Shown here one piece after another: positions 23,066 to 32,769 of a DNA stretch of 64,000 nucleotides. The notes under the pieces are model-generated. The model was given only the letters and a program-made list of their open reading frames with translations, searched no databases and had not been told where the DNA came from. The stretch lies in NCBI GenBank assembly GCA_022818135.1, contig JAFMSR010000017.1, positions 940,002 through 1,004,001 of the forward strand, given 5' to 3'. Source of the stretch: Saxidomus purpurata. Taxonomy: Eukaryota > Mollusca > Bivalvia > Venerida > Veneridae. The translations under genes were made by a program, and so were the position numbers. Within the stretch, counting starts at the first letter, position 1, and every line of letters starts with the position of its first letter.

Positions 23066-24464
23066 ATGGAGTCGAAATTGAGGGAGTTGTATTTTTTTGG
23101 AGTTGACGAGAAAATGACTGTGTATGGTGAGTTCACACATGTTAAACACGGAGCAGAACGTTTTGCAGCCTTCAGATCGTATACACGATATGTGTAAGTT
23201 ATTTATTTAACTTTTTAGGTTGCTGGCCCGCAAGACGTTTCGTCCCAGGAATGTTCGCATCTGGTTTATTTTTACATTCATACTAATTTATTTATTCTTT
23301 TAAGTTCTTTCAACTTATATAAATAGCTGTCAAGACTTAATTCAAAAGGACCGAATCAACACCGAAGAGAGGCACTTTGCTGTAACTGGCTGTCCGAAAA
23401 ATACTGTCCGAAAGTTGTCAGTTATATGATTCAGCTTACCTTGAATTTAAGCGTAAACAAGACATTCCATTCTTAAAATCCATTTGTATTAATAAATTTG
23501 CTTAACACTGATGCTTTTAGCACACTTTATATCCATATAACTGATGTGAATAATTGTATTTTTTGCATTTCAAGCATTTATGACACTTGCTGTCAAGTTG
23601 AAAATGTCCGACATGTTTACTATTTTAGTCAAACCAATATATGTTGTTTATTTATATTAAATAATTTTATGTATTATTATGCATAAAAGTATTATGAAGT
23701 GAGTCCTTGTATCATATCACCATGGATACTATTATTGGGGAACTATTTTAGTCACTTATGCAGAAGATGCTGGCAAGTTTCAATGTTAGAATATCACATT
23801 ATTTAATGTATGTTATTGTCATACATGCCACAAAGGATTGAGTTATTGTCAAGATATTTTTAAAAAAACACCAGGTTTTTGGACGACTCGCCGGGAGATA
23901 TTATTTAAGCAGGAAATCATGCATTTCTAAGGACGCATTTGATGGGTTAGGGTCTAAATAACGGGAGAACCCGGTAAATATCGGGAGAAAGGCATGTATC
24001 GTTATGGTTTTTAAGTATCTTTGATTCTTTTTTCAGCTATTATGGAAAAACTGTATTATTAATGATTAACTTGAAACATATCACTGATTCTTTCAACTTT
24101 CTGATTTTTCTTTTTAAGTGCAATTGGTATAAATGGCCCTGGTCAAGTAATGCTAGCCAGTTGACACCTAGAGCTCGATAGTGTACGGTAAAGTTTGTTT
24201 AGATCACTCTGGTATATTTCATCTTTAAAATAGCTATCTACACATATATGAGAAACTGGTCAGACTCAGTTCAGTATATAAGATTGTTACCAAAGAACCC
24301 TTGTAAATCCATGATTCTTACAGCGAACCAATTGGTTTAATTATTATTTAAACCATATCAAACATTTTCTTCGAGTTACCAGTGTAAATAAGGCCTAAAA
24401 AATGTCTGTTTCCTATACGTAACATGTTGAAAAAAGATTGGTTGGTAATGTAGATATTTTTTAT

Positions 24465-24860
24465 GCCCCGAAAAGTGGGCATATATTTTTTTTTATAAAA
24501 ACCTCGCAGTCCATCAGTGTGTCCGTCCTTGCATTTTTTTGGTGGTATGGCTGTAAATTGTCATGCGTTCAAGGATTTTAAAATATATTGCACAAAAGGT
24601 CAGCATATCAAGACGATATGTGTTGCGTGCAAGACCCGAGTCACCTCCTCAAAGATCACGGTCACACTTACAGTTTAAAGGTAATGGAATACTTCATGTA
24701 TGCACACATTTGTGTCCCGACTGTAACTTTGTCATGCATTGAAGGATTCTAAATAATTTGGCACATATCCCACGTCCCTAAGGTCAAGGTCACACATAGA
24801 GTTTAAAGGTAATGGAGTCCTGTATGCATGTGGCACTAGTGGCCATGGGGTTCTAACACA
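24465..24860. repeat. Dispersed repeat copy inside the pseudogene intron
   Basis: Contains tgccccgaaaagtgggcata, cgcagtccatcagtgtgtcc and two copies of a cacacttacagtttaaaggt phrase about 125 bp apart. The family is common in bivalve DNA from memory. Non-coding. Confidence 0.6.
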
Positions 24861-25464
24861 GGACCCTCCGATCCTGATGTTAGGTTATGATAGATAATGA
24901 TCAATCATGTGAATATAATCATACAATAGACTTCAGAAATTTATTGTTATTCAAAATATAATATTTTAATTTATAAGAATAAGAAGAAGTTCTTGGTGAA
25001 TTGTTTAATGAATAATTATTTAACATAACAATAGACAAAAAGACAAACTGACAGTAAATTGTTCAATGGTTTTTTAGGTGGTTACAGACAGACTATGAAT
25101 GTGCATCAGATCTGCTTAGGCATCTTTCACAGTTTGTTCGAATGTATGGACCATTGTTCACAACTTGGTATGTTGGATTTGATCGATCCTAGAATTCGTA
25201 TTTGAAAAACATGGTTCATGGAACAGGGCATGTCAGCAATCTGACAGGTAACTATTTCAGTATCTGCATCTCGGGATTTTCATTTTCCTGTAGCTTAATA
25301 ACATTTGGTCATTCACAAGTTTATCATAATCAAGTAAAGAAATAATTATGTGTCATTGGCGAAATTAGTAAAAACTAAAACTGATGGTGTTATAAATATG
25401 GCATTTAAACATGTTAAATGGGAAAGCATTTGATAATATTTTAATACAACTAGTCAAAAGGGGA

Positions 25465-25600
25465 GCGGTAGAGTAGAGGTTGTCTCCCGATCATCCTGGA
25501 GGTTGCCAGTTCAAGCCCCACTGAGGTCACAGTTGTACCTCCTCATATGATACAAGTACTGGTTTTTCCAGAAAGAAGACTTGAGAGTGACTCAATAAGC
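25465..25600 (+). mobile_element. tRNA-derived SINE, plus copy
   Basis: The head ggagcggtagagtagaggtt and gccagttcaagccccactga (A- and B-box-like) is followed by acctcctcatatgatacaag and gagagtgactcaataagct. The same sequence recurs inverted at 27430-27590. It lies between transposase exons 2 and 3. Confidence 0.75.
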
Positions 25601-27309
25601 TTTAAGCTTTCTTCAAAATTGAGCTGAAGTAATTGGTATAAACTAGTATTGGTATAAATAAGTCTTGCGAAGTTTCATTCAATTTTGAAAAATGGTATTA
25701 AATTGAAGATAAAGTGCACAAAAAATATACACTGTATTGAAAAGGAACAAAGGACCTATGTGAAAAAATAAACTGAACAAAATATAATGAGAGCATGTGC
25801 ATAACTAGGCTTGATACCAATCACTGACTTACTCCTGTTTAGTTTCATATAATTCTGGCCAGAGGTCTCTGACTTAAAGCACACATGAAAATACATAAAC
25901 TGTACTAAAACAAACAAAGGGTCAGTCTGTTGATTTCTTCATTGCAGTTGAGGTTAGCAGTTGGCTAAGACTTGTAGAATACCTGGAATTTAATACCTGG
26001 AAGAAACACACATTGGCCTAAAACTGCTGGTTGATCGTCTGTCAGCAAGGATGGGTAGAGTATGTACAAGTATAATAATCAATTGCCAAAATCTTAAATC
26101 TATGATTTACATTACATGGATGATTTGAAGTTGTGAATAGTTTCTTTTATTTAATAACCATGATACTGAATATCTTTAATTTTATTTTGAAGAAGTGTAA
26201 CAGTTAATAGAATAGTCTGTGTATGTAAGAGTACTAGCAGGTCATTTATTTCAAAGCTTGTACATCCTTTTGGCCATATCATTCAAAAATAATAATATAA
26301 TGACTTATATGCACACGTAGAAAAATATGATTTCAGGGACAGCAATCTAGCTGGTGATACATTTCATGGAGGAAGAGATACAAACAGCCCAGCCAGTGGT
26401 TTCTGAGCAAATCTTAACAGCTGCAATAAATACCTCAGAATGCAGAAAGGAAATGAGGTCTTCTACCCACAGGAATATTTGAGAGCAAAAACTAGAAACT
26501 TGTATACTGTGCTACTTGAGAGGGGAAGATGTGTTACAAGAAATAAATCTGTTCATTTGACAGAACATTTCAAAATATTGAAAACTGTTCTCATCCAGAA
26601 AGAACATCAAGCTCTCAACCATCAGTTCAAGCAGGTCAAATCTGATAAAGTGATGAAACTTGTACCTGCACTGAATACAAAAAGAAGAAAATGTGTTCTG
26701 AGTAAAACATTTCTTTACAACTAAACTTTGTAGAAAACAGCTGAAGTTTTTGAAAAACTTTTTAGACATACAATGCAGTGAATAATGAATACCCACAATT
26801 TGAAACACTTCCTGAAAAATCAGGCTAAAAAAACAAAAATAATAACAAACAGGGAATGCCACATACCAAAAACGCAGCCTCCCCAAAACCTGATATGTTA
26901 AATAGCTGATACACAAATTCATGTATCAGGGTATTATAAGTGACTTTTCAGTTAATTGTTTACATGTATTTACATTCAGGTGAGGTTATGTTTGTTATGT
27001 ATATAATTGATATACTTGTATGTAGGTTTTGGATATGGGTGAAGTGACACAGATTTTGTTACATGCTGGTTTCAGTTAATTGTATATATATTGAGTATAG
27101 AAAATGAGCATTTTTTCTTAATTTTTCACTTTGCTGAAGTACTACATATATTTATTGAAGATTATTAACCCAGTTTCATCTGGATACATATTTGGGTGCA
27201 GCTTTTCAATCTAGATTTAAATGATACTGCAAATAAAGCATAATTATAAATTTTTATAATTTTCTTTATATATATAAATCAGAATTAAATTAAACCACCC
27301 TTACTTTTC

Positions 27310-28235
27310 AGCTCATCTGAGTACTAAGTGCTCAAGGTGAGCTGTTGTGATCGCCATGTGTCTGTTGTCTGTCCACATTTAGTTTATATGAATTTATTTT
27401 GGCTCTATTGTGAAAAAAGCGTACACAAGTAGCTTATTGAGTCACTCTCCAGTCCGCTTCCTGGAAAAAAACAGTTCTGATGTCATATGAGGATGTACAG
27501 TCATCACCCCAGTTGGGCTTGAGCCTGCAACCTCTGGGATGAGCGGCAGACACCTTATCCTCTTCACCACTGCCCCCCACATCCACATTTAACCTTGTGT
27601 ATGTCATGTTGATTGCATTTTCACTGGAACTTCATGACATTTAGTCAGAATGACTGACTTGATAAAATCATCAGGTCAAATCATAGAAAAACTTGTGTAT
27701 GCAATAGAGGCTGCATTTTTCAATTGATCTTCATGAAATTTTGTCAGAATGACTGCCTTTGTGAAATCTAGGTCAACTTGGAATATTGATAAGTTTGGAT
27801 CAATATCTAGGTCACGAAGTCAGATCATAGATAAACCTAGTGTTTATTAATTGAATCTTCATCATTATCTTAATGAAATTTAGGTCAGGTTTGAATATGG
27901 GTCATCTGAGGTCATAATCTAGTTCACTCAGTTAAATATACCATAGAGGTGACAATTACAACCAAATCATCATGAAAATTGGTCAGATGTTTGTCACAAT
28001 GATTTCTAGGCAAGCTTTATATCTGGTGTCACCTGGTGTTAAATAGTAGGTCACACAGTCAAAAAAACAACATTGTTAACACTCAAGAAGCCTCATTTTT
28101 AACCAATCAACATCTTAATTTGTCTGAATGTTTGTATTGTCAAGAATATATCATTTAGGATTAAATCTTGGTCACATTGGGTCAAAAGTATGATGTCTCT
28201 GGTGAGCGTCATAGGTCCATCTTGTACCTCTTGTT
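27310..28235. repeat. Dispersed repeat copy near the right end of the transposon
   Basis: Begins cagctcatctgagtactaag and tgctcaaggtgagctgttgt, with internal gaaatttggtcagaatg and gtgtatgcaatagaggctgc phrases, that is, the 3961-5455 family in reverse orientation. A SINE interrupts it at 27430. Confidence 0.7.
27430..27590 (-). mobile_element. tRNA-derived SINE, minus copy
   Basis: The reverse complement matches the SINE at 25465: agcttattgagtcactctcc, tcatatgaggatgtacag, then ttgggcttgagcctgcaacc (inverse B-box region) and accactgccccccacatcc. It is inserted within a dispersed repeat copy. Confidence 0.75.
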
Positions 28236-28399
28236 ACATAATTGTTACAGATATTGCATCAAATCTACAATACTTATATTACATCATCATTACCTCAGTA
28301 ACATTATGAGGATTTTTGTAAGAACTGGTCTTTTTTCACTTGGAAAATTAAATTGAAACTTGGTGAAATCTTGTCTGAAAAATCATTTCATTTATTCTA

Positions 28400-28663
28400 T
28401 TTTGGAATTATTTCAGTGAAAAATTGCTGAAAGAATTTGACCAAAATTTCAATGAAATTTTGGTATTGTTAGTTTGTTGACTGAAATATCACACTTTTCT
28501 CACTGAAAAATGACCAAATTTCAGTCATTTTGGTGTGATACACCGAGATTTGATGATTTCACTGAAATTTCACTGAAATTCACAAAACTTTCACTGAAAT
28601 TTCAGTACTATTTTCACTGGGGATGTAATAGAAGGTGGGTGGGGTATGGTTCGACCCCCTGTG
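28400..28663 (-). repeat. Right subterminal array and terminal inverted repeat of the 11.6-kb transposon
   Basis: Reiterated tttcactgaaatttcactga type motifs lead into ttttcactggggatgtaata, gaaggtgggtggggtatggt and tcgaccccctgtg. That is the reverse complement of the left end without its (at)n insertion. Confidence 0.88.
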
Positions 28664-28972
28664 CTTAGGGCAAATGAACAATCAATTTTATGCAATTAAA
28701 TCAGTTTGACGAAACCATTACCTACACTGAACACAAAGTTAGGTTTGGCAATATGCTATTTTGACGAAACCACTACCAGAATGAAACCACAACAACGTAA
28801 ATTGTGTGGTAAATTGTTCCACTAAATGATTATTTGTGTGAAAATCTGTATTGGATGGGCTAAAATACTTATTTACTATCAGGATGAACTCTTATTCAAA
28901 GAAATTAACTTCCAGACAACCGGCCTAACATACATGTATAGGCTGTGAAGTAACTTTAATTAGAAAACATTT

Positions 28973-29044
28973 ACCCAATGTAGGATTCGAACCCACGACC
29001 TTCTGCTTGCAAGTCAGATGCTCTAACCACTGAGCTAACCGGGC
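28973..29044 (-). tRNA. tRNA-like sequence inside the LTR at 28946-29076
   Basis: Minus-strand cloverleaf: acceptor gcccggt pairs with attgggt using G-U pairs, D stem gctc/gagc, anticodon stem tctga/gcaga with one mismatch, loop cttgcaa (anticodon TGC by position, Ala), and T stem gtggg/cctac with loop ttcgaat. The A box (tagctcagtggttagagc) and B box (gggttcgaatcc) look intact, and a T-run (gttttc) follows 5-10 nt downstream. No CCA is encoded. Because it is part of the LTR, it is probably an element-borne tRNA-like promoter and not a working tRNA gene. Confidence 0.6.
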
Positions 29045-29394
29045 TTCTGGATACTCAGAAGCCTAGGATCACTACACTCTTCCCCGCTTTATTTTTGAAG
29101 GCTTTTACCATACAGTGGAACCATTATACAATGCAACTGTATAGCTGTTGAGCTGGGCATGATAACCCCTGCAAATACCGCATGCTCAACCCCTGATTCA
29201 CTAAGAACCGTCCACTAGCCAGTGGAACCTTTATACAATGCAACTGTATAGCTGTTGAGCGAGGCATGATAACCCCTGCAAATACCGCATGCTCAACCCC
29301 TGATTCACTAAGAACCGTCCACTAGCCTTATAAACCCACAACTGTCCGTTTTTAACCTCGTCGCCAATGAAGTAACTTTAATTAGAAAACATTT

Positions 29395-29466
29395 ATCCAG
29401 TGTAGGATTCGAACCCACGACCTTCTGCTTGCAAGTCAGATGCTCTAACCACTGAGCTAACCGGGC
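29395..29466 (-). tRNA. tRNA-like sequence inside the LTR at 29368-29498
   Basis: The second copy of the LTR-borne tRNA-like sequence. It is identical to the first except at the two LTR differences, both in the 3' acceptor strand (actggat here). These improve one acceptor pair and break another. The anticodon loop cttgcaa and both Pol III boxes are unchanged. Confidence 0.6.
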
Positions 29467-30071
29467 TTCTGGATACTCAGAAGCCTAGGATCACTACAGC
29501 TGCTTGTCGGGTTACCCTGCTCGTCGTGTTAACAGACGAGCAGCCACTTCCACATGAAAACAGATGAGCCAAATGAATTAGGCTAATGACAATGTAGTTG
29601 AAAAAAGTAAGAGAAATTAGCTTATGATTAGATCATAATATGAATGACAATACAGATCCCAGGGCTAGCTCTGGCATTAGCCAATGCCAATATTGGCTAC
29701 AAAAAAAGTTCAATTCGCTCAAAAGAAATTGAAATGGCTACAACTTTTAAAGAAAGAATATGTTTTATGTGATATGCAAACAACGTCACACGGAAAAAAT
29801 GGCTCAAAGCAAAAATGGGCCAGTGCTTGCCCTGGATCCGGCTACATGATCCTAGACTGGCCAGTATGGCATCAGCGGTGAAGCCGCAGACTGTCACAAA
29901 AGACAGTTAATTGGGATGTCCCATATAATTACATTTTGAACCGATTACAAATAAAATATTTTAGTAGATTGGGCCCAAAATATGCACTTCTTCACATAAC
30001 CATTCAATACATTTTGTTACACAATAGTAAACTCACGGAAGTATACTGTACGTGGTAAACTGTATTAAAAT

Positions 30072-31315
30072 TGGAAGTGGCTGCTCGTTCGGTAACCGGA
30101 CGACTAGATTTATTTCTAGACCGGTAACCGGACAAGCAGCCTATACTAGTATGCTAGGCTAGTCGTCCGGTAATCAATTTCTTTGTATATGAGTTCATCT
30201 TGATGAATGTAAGAGCAGTAGTAAAGCAAAAATATATGTGTTATATATATGATATATCATATACCTTAACCTTCCCTATGACATTTGTTTGTTAAAATCA
30301 TAAAACGATTTCCATCTCGTGTAGAAGTAGTCTGGAGTTTAATCTCGAACCCAAAATTAGTGATTTTCGCGGATTTAGGATCCCGGTACAATATTACTAG
30401 GCAATAAAATGGATAATAAAAGAAATACATAATGCTGTATGTGTAACAATTTTTTTATGTACAACAGTAGTTTTGACCGATTTGAAATGGAGTTGTGTTG
30501 TAAAGTTTGGTTGCGAGAGACTTTCGGCAATTATTGAAATATCGAAGTTCGCTCCAACTATTTCCATCAGCGCTTACTGGTTTTGAGGTACTTAGTCAGT
30601 TCCAATTCAGTTCATAGCCTTTTGAATAAGTTCCAAGATGCAAACAAAATTCCTACTTTCATAAACAGGAGTAGTCGAATCGATTTTCTTTTCACCATGA
30701 AAAAATGCGATAGTACCGTAAGAGTTATCTCTCTTATTATATATAAACAAACTTTACAACACAATTCCATTTTAATTCGGTCACAACTACTGTTGTAAAT
30801 AGCCTCAATATTTCGACTGCAAGACCGACCGATTTTACAAACTGATATTACATAGATGTCTGTCTTTACGATGGGCGGCCGTCGTACATAACAAAAAGCC
30901 CTGGCGCACAATTTGTTGGGCTACTGTTGTAAATAAAAAAAATGTTATGTGTTCGTTTTATTATCCATTTTATTGCCTAGTAATGTACCGCTAACCGGGA
31001 TCATAAATTCGCGAAATCGCTACTTTTAGGTCCGAGACTAAACCCCACCACGAGACTACTTTTACACGAGAGGGAAATCATTTTATGAAGTAAACAAACA
31101 AATGTCATAGGGAAGGTTAAGGTATATGATATATTATATATAACACATATATTTTTGCTTTACTACTGCTCTAACATTCATCAAGATGAACTCATATACA
31201 AAGAAATTGATTACCAGACGACTAGCCTAGTGCACTAGTACAGGCTGCTCGTCCGGTTACCGGACGTCTAGAAAAAATTCTAGGCGTCCGGTTACCGGAC
31301 GAGCAGCCACTTCCA
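30072..31315. mobile_element. 1.24-kb palindromic (foldback) DNA element
   Basis: The outer ends TGGAAGTGGCTGCTCG and CGAGCAGCCACTTCCA are flanked by TTAAAAT on both sides (30065-30071 and 31316-31322). The inverted similarity continues for about 350 bp (tatatgatatatcatatacc, ggaaggttaaggtatatg, taaaatggataataaaa). It resumes further in: tgtacaacagtagttttgac at about 30458 against acaactactgttgtaa at about 30783. Nearly the whole element can fold into one hairpin around 30520-30740. About 150 bp at 30798-30950 has no partner. The small frames inside are palindrome by-products. Confidence 0.88.
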
Positions 31316-31322
31316 TTAAAAT

Positions 31323-31778
31323 TTCACAGATTTCAGCAATGTTGTGCAAGTTGATCAACAGAAAGCACAGTTTGCAGTTAAACACTCTTTAATAATTCAT
31401 TATTCTACAGTACTGCTATTCATATTATTTCTTCTGATTTTTTTTCTCGGTCGCAACAACCTGTCAATTTGAAATCAAATATCACCAATACAAACGTACA
31501 TATTGTTCATGGGGGCTGACATATTGGAATGAAATCGAGGCTACTGCCATTTACACAACTTCCGCTTTGGGGTATAAACAGGAGAGACATTTGAGTTCAA
31601 TTTTCTTTGAGCATACTGCTTATTTAAAAGGTTTGTTTAGCTAGTTTGTTTAATGATTAATCGTTTAGCTGTTCTATTTTAGTTTCTAGTCAAAGATTGT
31701 AACCAGTATTTAAAGCGAGTTGTTTTAAGTACTGCACCCATTACCGGACAATTTCGGATAACAGAGAGTTATATTTTT
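31323..31778. other. Upstream region of ZNF706, possible 5' non-coding exon
   Basis: Contains cacaacttccgctttggggt (ETS-like cttccg) near 31557 and a donor-like taaaag/gtttgt at about 31629. An untranslated first exon here spliced to the acceptor at about 32758 (tgttttaag/gtatcac), just before the ATG, would fit. This is not provable without transcripts. Confidence 0.3.
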
Positions 31779-32351
31779 GGCAGTGGCTAGAGTTACGGTA
31801 CCGCGAATGAATGGAACTGTACTTTAGTTTTTTAAGTTTCTGGCATTATGTAAACACACGGACCTACGTGTATATAGGTCCGTGGTAAACAGTATGAGTA
31901 AATATGAATACATCTTTAATTTTATTTAATTGCCATTGTATATTATTATAAAACAATTCAATCCAGACTGTAAGAAAGGGATGTAATAAAATTTAGTTGC
32001 TGATAAGACATCATACATTGCAAAAAACTTTGATAATTGTAAATGTTCAACTACAACTGAACGTCAATTAAAATATGAAAATAACAACGATATTTCCGAA
32101 ATATATTAGCAATATTTTAAGTCTAATTGCGAAGCTCTAGTATTAACGACAGATCAGTTTAATTGCGATTACAGGTTAATTAAATAATACAGTTTATATT
32201 ACATTATCAGACAAATATTATAGCAACATGGATTATTTTATTAACTTCCGTAACTCTAGCCTTTCCTCATAGGGTTTTGCTAGAGATACGGAACTTCCGT
32301 AACTCTAGACTCGGAGTGTAGAGTTACGGTACTGTAACTCTAGCCACTGCC
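31779..32351. mobile_element. 573-bp MITE with 9-bp TSD (Mutator-like)
   Basis: The ends ggcagtggctagagttacgg and gtaactctagccactgcc are inverted. Both flanks read TATATTTTT (31770-31778 and 32352-32360). A 9-bp duplication is typical of Mutator-like elements. Near the right end the TIR motif is repeated (ttccgtaactctagactcgg, agagttacggtactgtaact). Non-coding. Confidence 0.85.
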
Positions 32352-32769
32352 TATATTTTTTTAAACATGATAAAACCGACAGCTCTATCAGTTGTTTTCA
32401 ATGAGAGACTAAGGGTCCGGACCCATTAAGGCCTGAATAAGTTCAAAATGTCAAACTATCTTCATCCAATGGCGATGGTGGTTTACACCTTAGTAATTTT
32501 CCTTTCCCATTTTAGTGGGCAGCTTTGTTCATTAGTCCAACTAATTGTACGCACATAGAGATATTCTGTTATTTTTTGTATCGGCGAGATTCTGACCCAA
32601 AACGAAAATATCTCAGAATTTGCTCAAGACGTCACTTAAATATTTTGACTACTTTGTTCATCAATTGAAGTTGAGGTATTTCTGTTCTTTCTTACTCAAC
32701 ATTGTTTAGGTGTGATGTAAACGTTTTATAAATCTTTTTTTGCTATTACTGTTTTAAGGTATCACAAAA

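Larger units (their letters stand above)
23066..26724 (+). pseudogene. Transposase-like gene of the 11.6-kb transposon, broken
   Basis: Exon 1, 23066-23193 (MESKLRELYFFGVDEKM...). Exon 2, 25078-25247, follows in phase and reads DLLRHLSQFVRMYGPLFTTW, then YVGFDRS, an in-frame TAG at 25190, and NSYLKNMVHGTGHVSNLTG. The YGPL...(about 25 residues)...K..HGT.HV block is one I associate with animal DNA transposases related to the Tnp2/EnSpm type. Exon 3, 25948-26054 (VEVSSWLRLVEYLE), is thrown out of frame by a 14-bp direct duplication of aatacctggaa at 25978-26002; removing it in thought restores the frame to ETHIGLKLLVDRLSARMG. Exon 4, from 26337, has an in-frame TAG at about 26348 and then a frameshift into a 94-codon frame ending at 26724 (FYPQEYLRAKTRNLYTVLL). 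At least four lesions, so it cannot be functional. Confidence 0.7.
17040..28663. mobile_element. 11.6-kb DNA transposon with 8-bp TSD, decayed
   Basis: Starts CACAGGGGGTCGAACCATAC and ends with its reverse complement. The inverted match runs about 70 bp, interrupted only by an extra (at)n in the left copy at 17078-17090. The flanks are perfect CTTAGGGC duplications (17032-17039 and 28664-28671). Both ends carry arrays of a cagtgaaatatcagtg-type motif (17095-17620 and 28400-28620). Inside are two divergent degenerate genes (22101 to 20177 minus; 23066 to 26724 plus) plus later insertions: repeats, SINEs, a TTAA element and a MITE with the same ends. CACAG termini and subterminal arrays recall CACTA/EnSpm elements, but those make 2-3-bp duplications. 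The 8-bp duplication fits hAT, P or Zisupton-like groups better. The superfamily is unassigned. Confidence 0.9.
28946..29498 (-). mobile_element. TRIM-like miniature LTR retroelement with tRNA-like LTRs
   Basis: Two 131-bp direct repeats (28946-29076 and 29368-29498) differ at 2 positions. Each runs TG...CA, and the whole is flanked by GCTG duplications (28942-28945 and 29499-29502). Read on the minus strand, the first LTR is followed at once by ttggcgacgaggtt (29367-29354), which resembles primer-binding sites of animal Ty3-type elements. The last LTR is preceded by the purine run aaagcggggaagag (29090-29077). The 291-bp interior has no frame and holds a 107-bp tandem duplication (29114-29220 and 29221-29327). 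Each LTR contains a 72-nt tRNA-like sequence. It depends on proteins supplied by another element. Confidence 0.88.
28860..29565 (-). mobile_element. Right arm of the disrupted palindromic element, interrupted by a miniature LTR element
   Basis: 28865-28945 (gatgaactcttattcaaaga, aattaacttccagacaaccg, ggcctaacatacatgtatag, gctg) and 29499-29563 (gctgcttgtcgggttaccct ... gacgagcagccacttcc) match the right arm of the intact 30072-31315 element. The gap between them is exactly the 553-bp insertion plus its 4-bp duplication. Confidence 0.8.

Noticed and set aside
26440..26724. Independent 94-aa gene
   Set aside because: Better explained as the frameshifted end of the transposase pseudogene; its ATG falls inside the previous frame.
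26512..26922. 136-codon minus-strand open frame
   Set aside because: It overlaps the transposase exon on the other strand. It is rich in Phe, Cys and Leu as expected for an antisense shadow, with no motif.
28973..29466. Two genuine tRNA-Ala(UGC) genes
   Set aside because: Both copies are embedded in identical 131-bp repeats with LTR hallmarks, and the acceptor stems rely on G-U pairs or mismatches. Element-borne copies are the better reading.
30583..30911. Frames of 71 and 99 codons on opposite strands
   Set aside because: By-products of the palindromic element; no splice context or recognisable domain.
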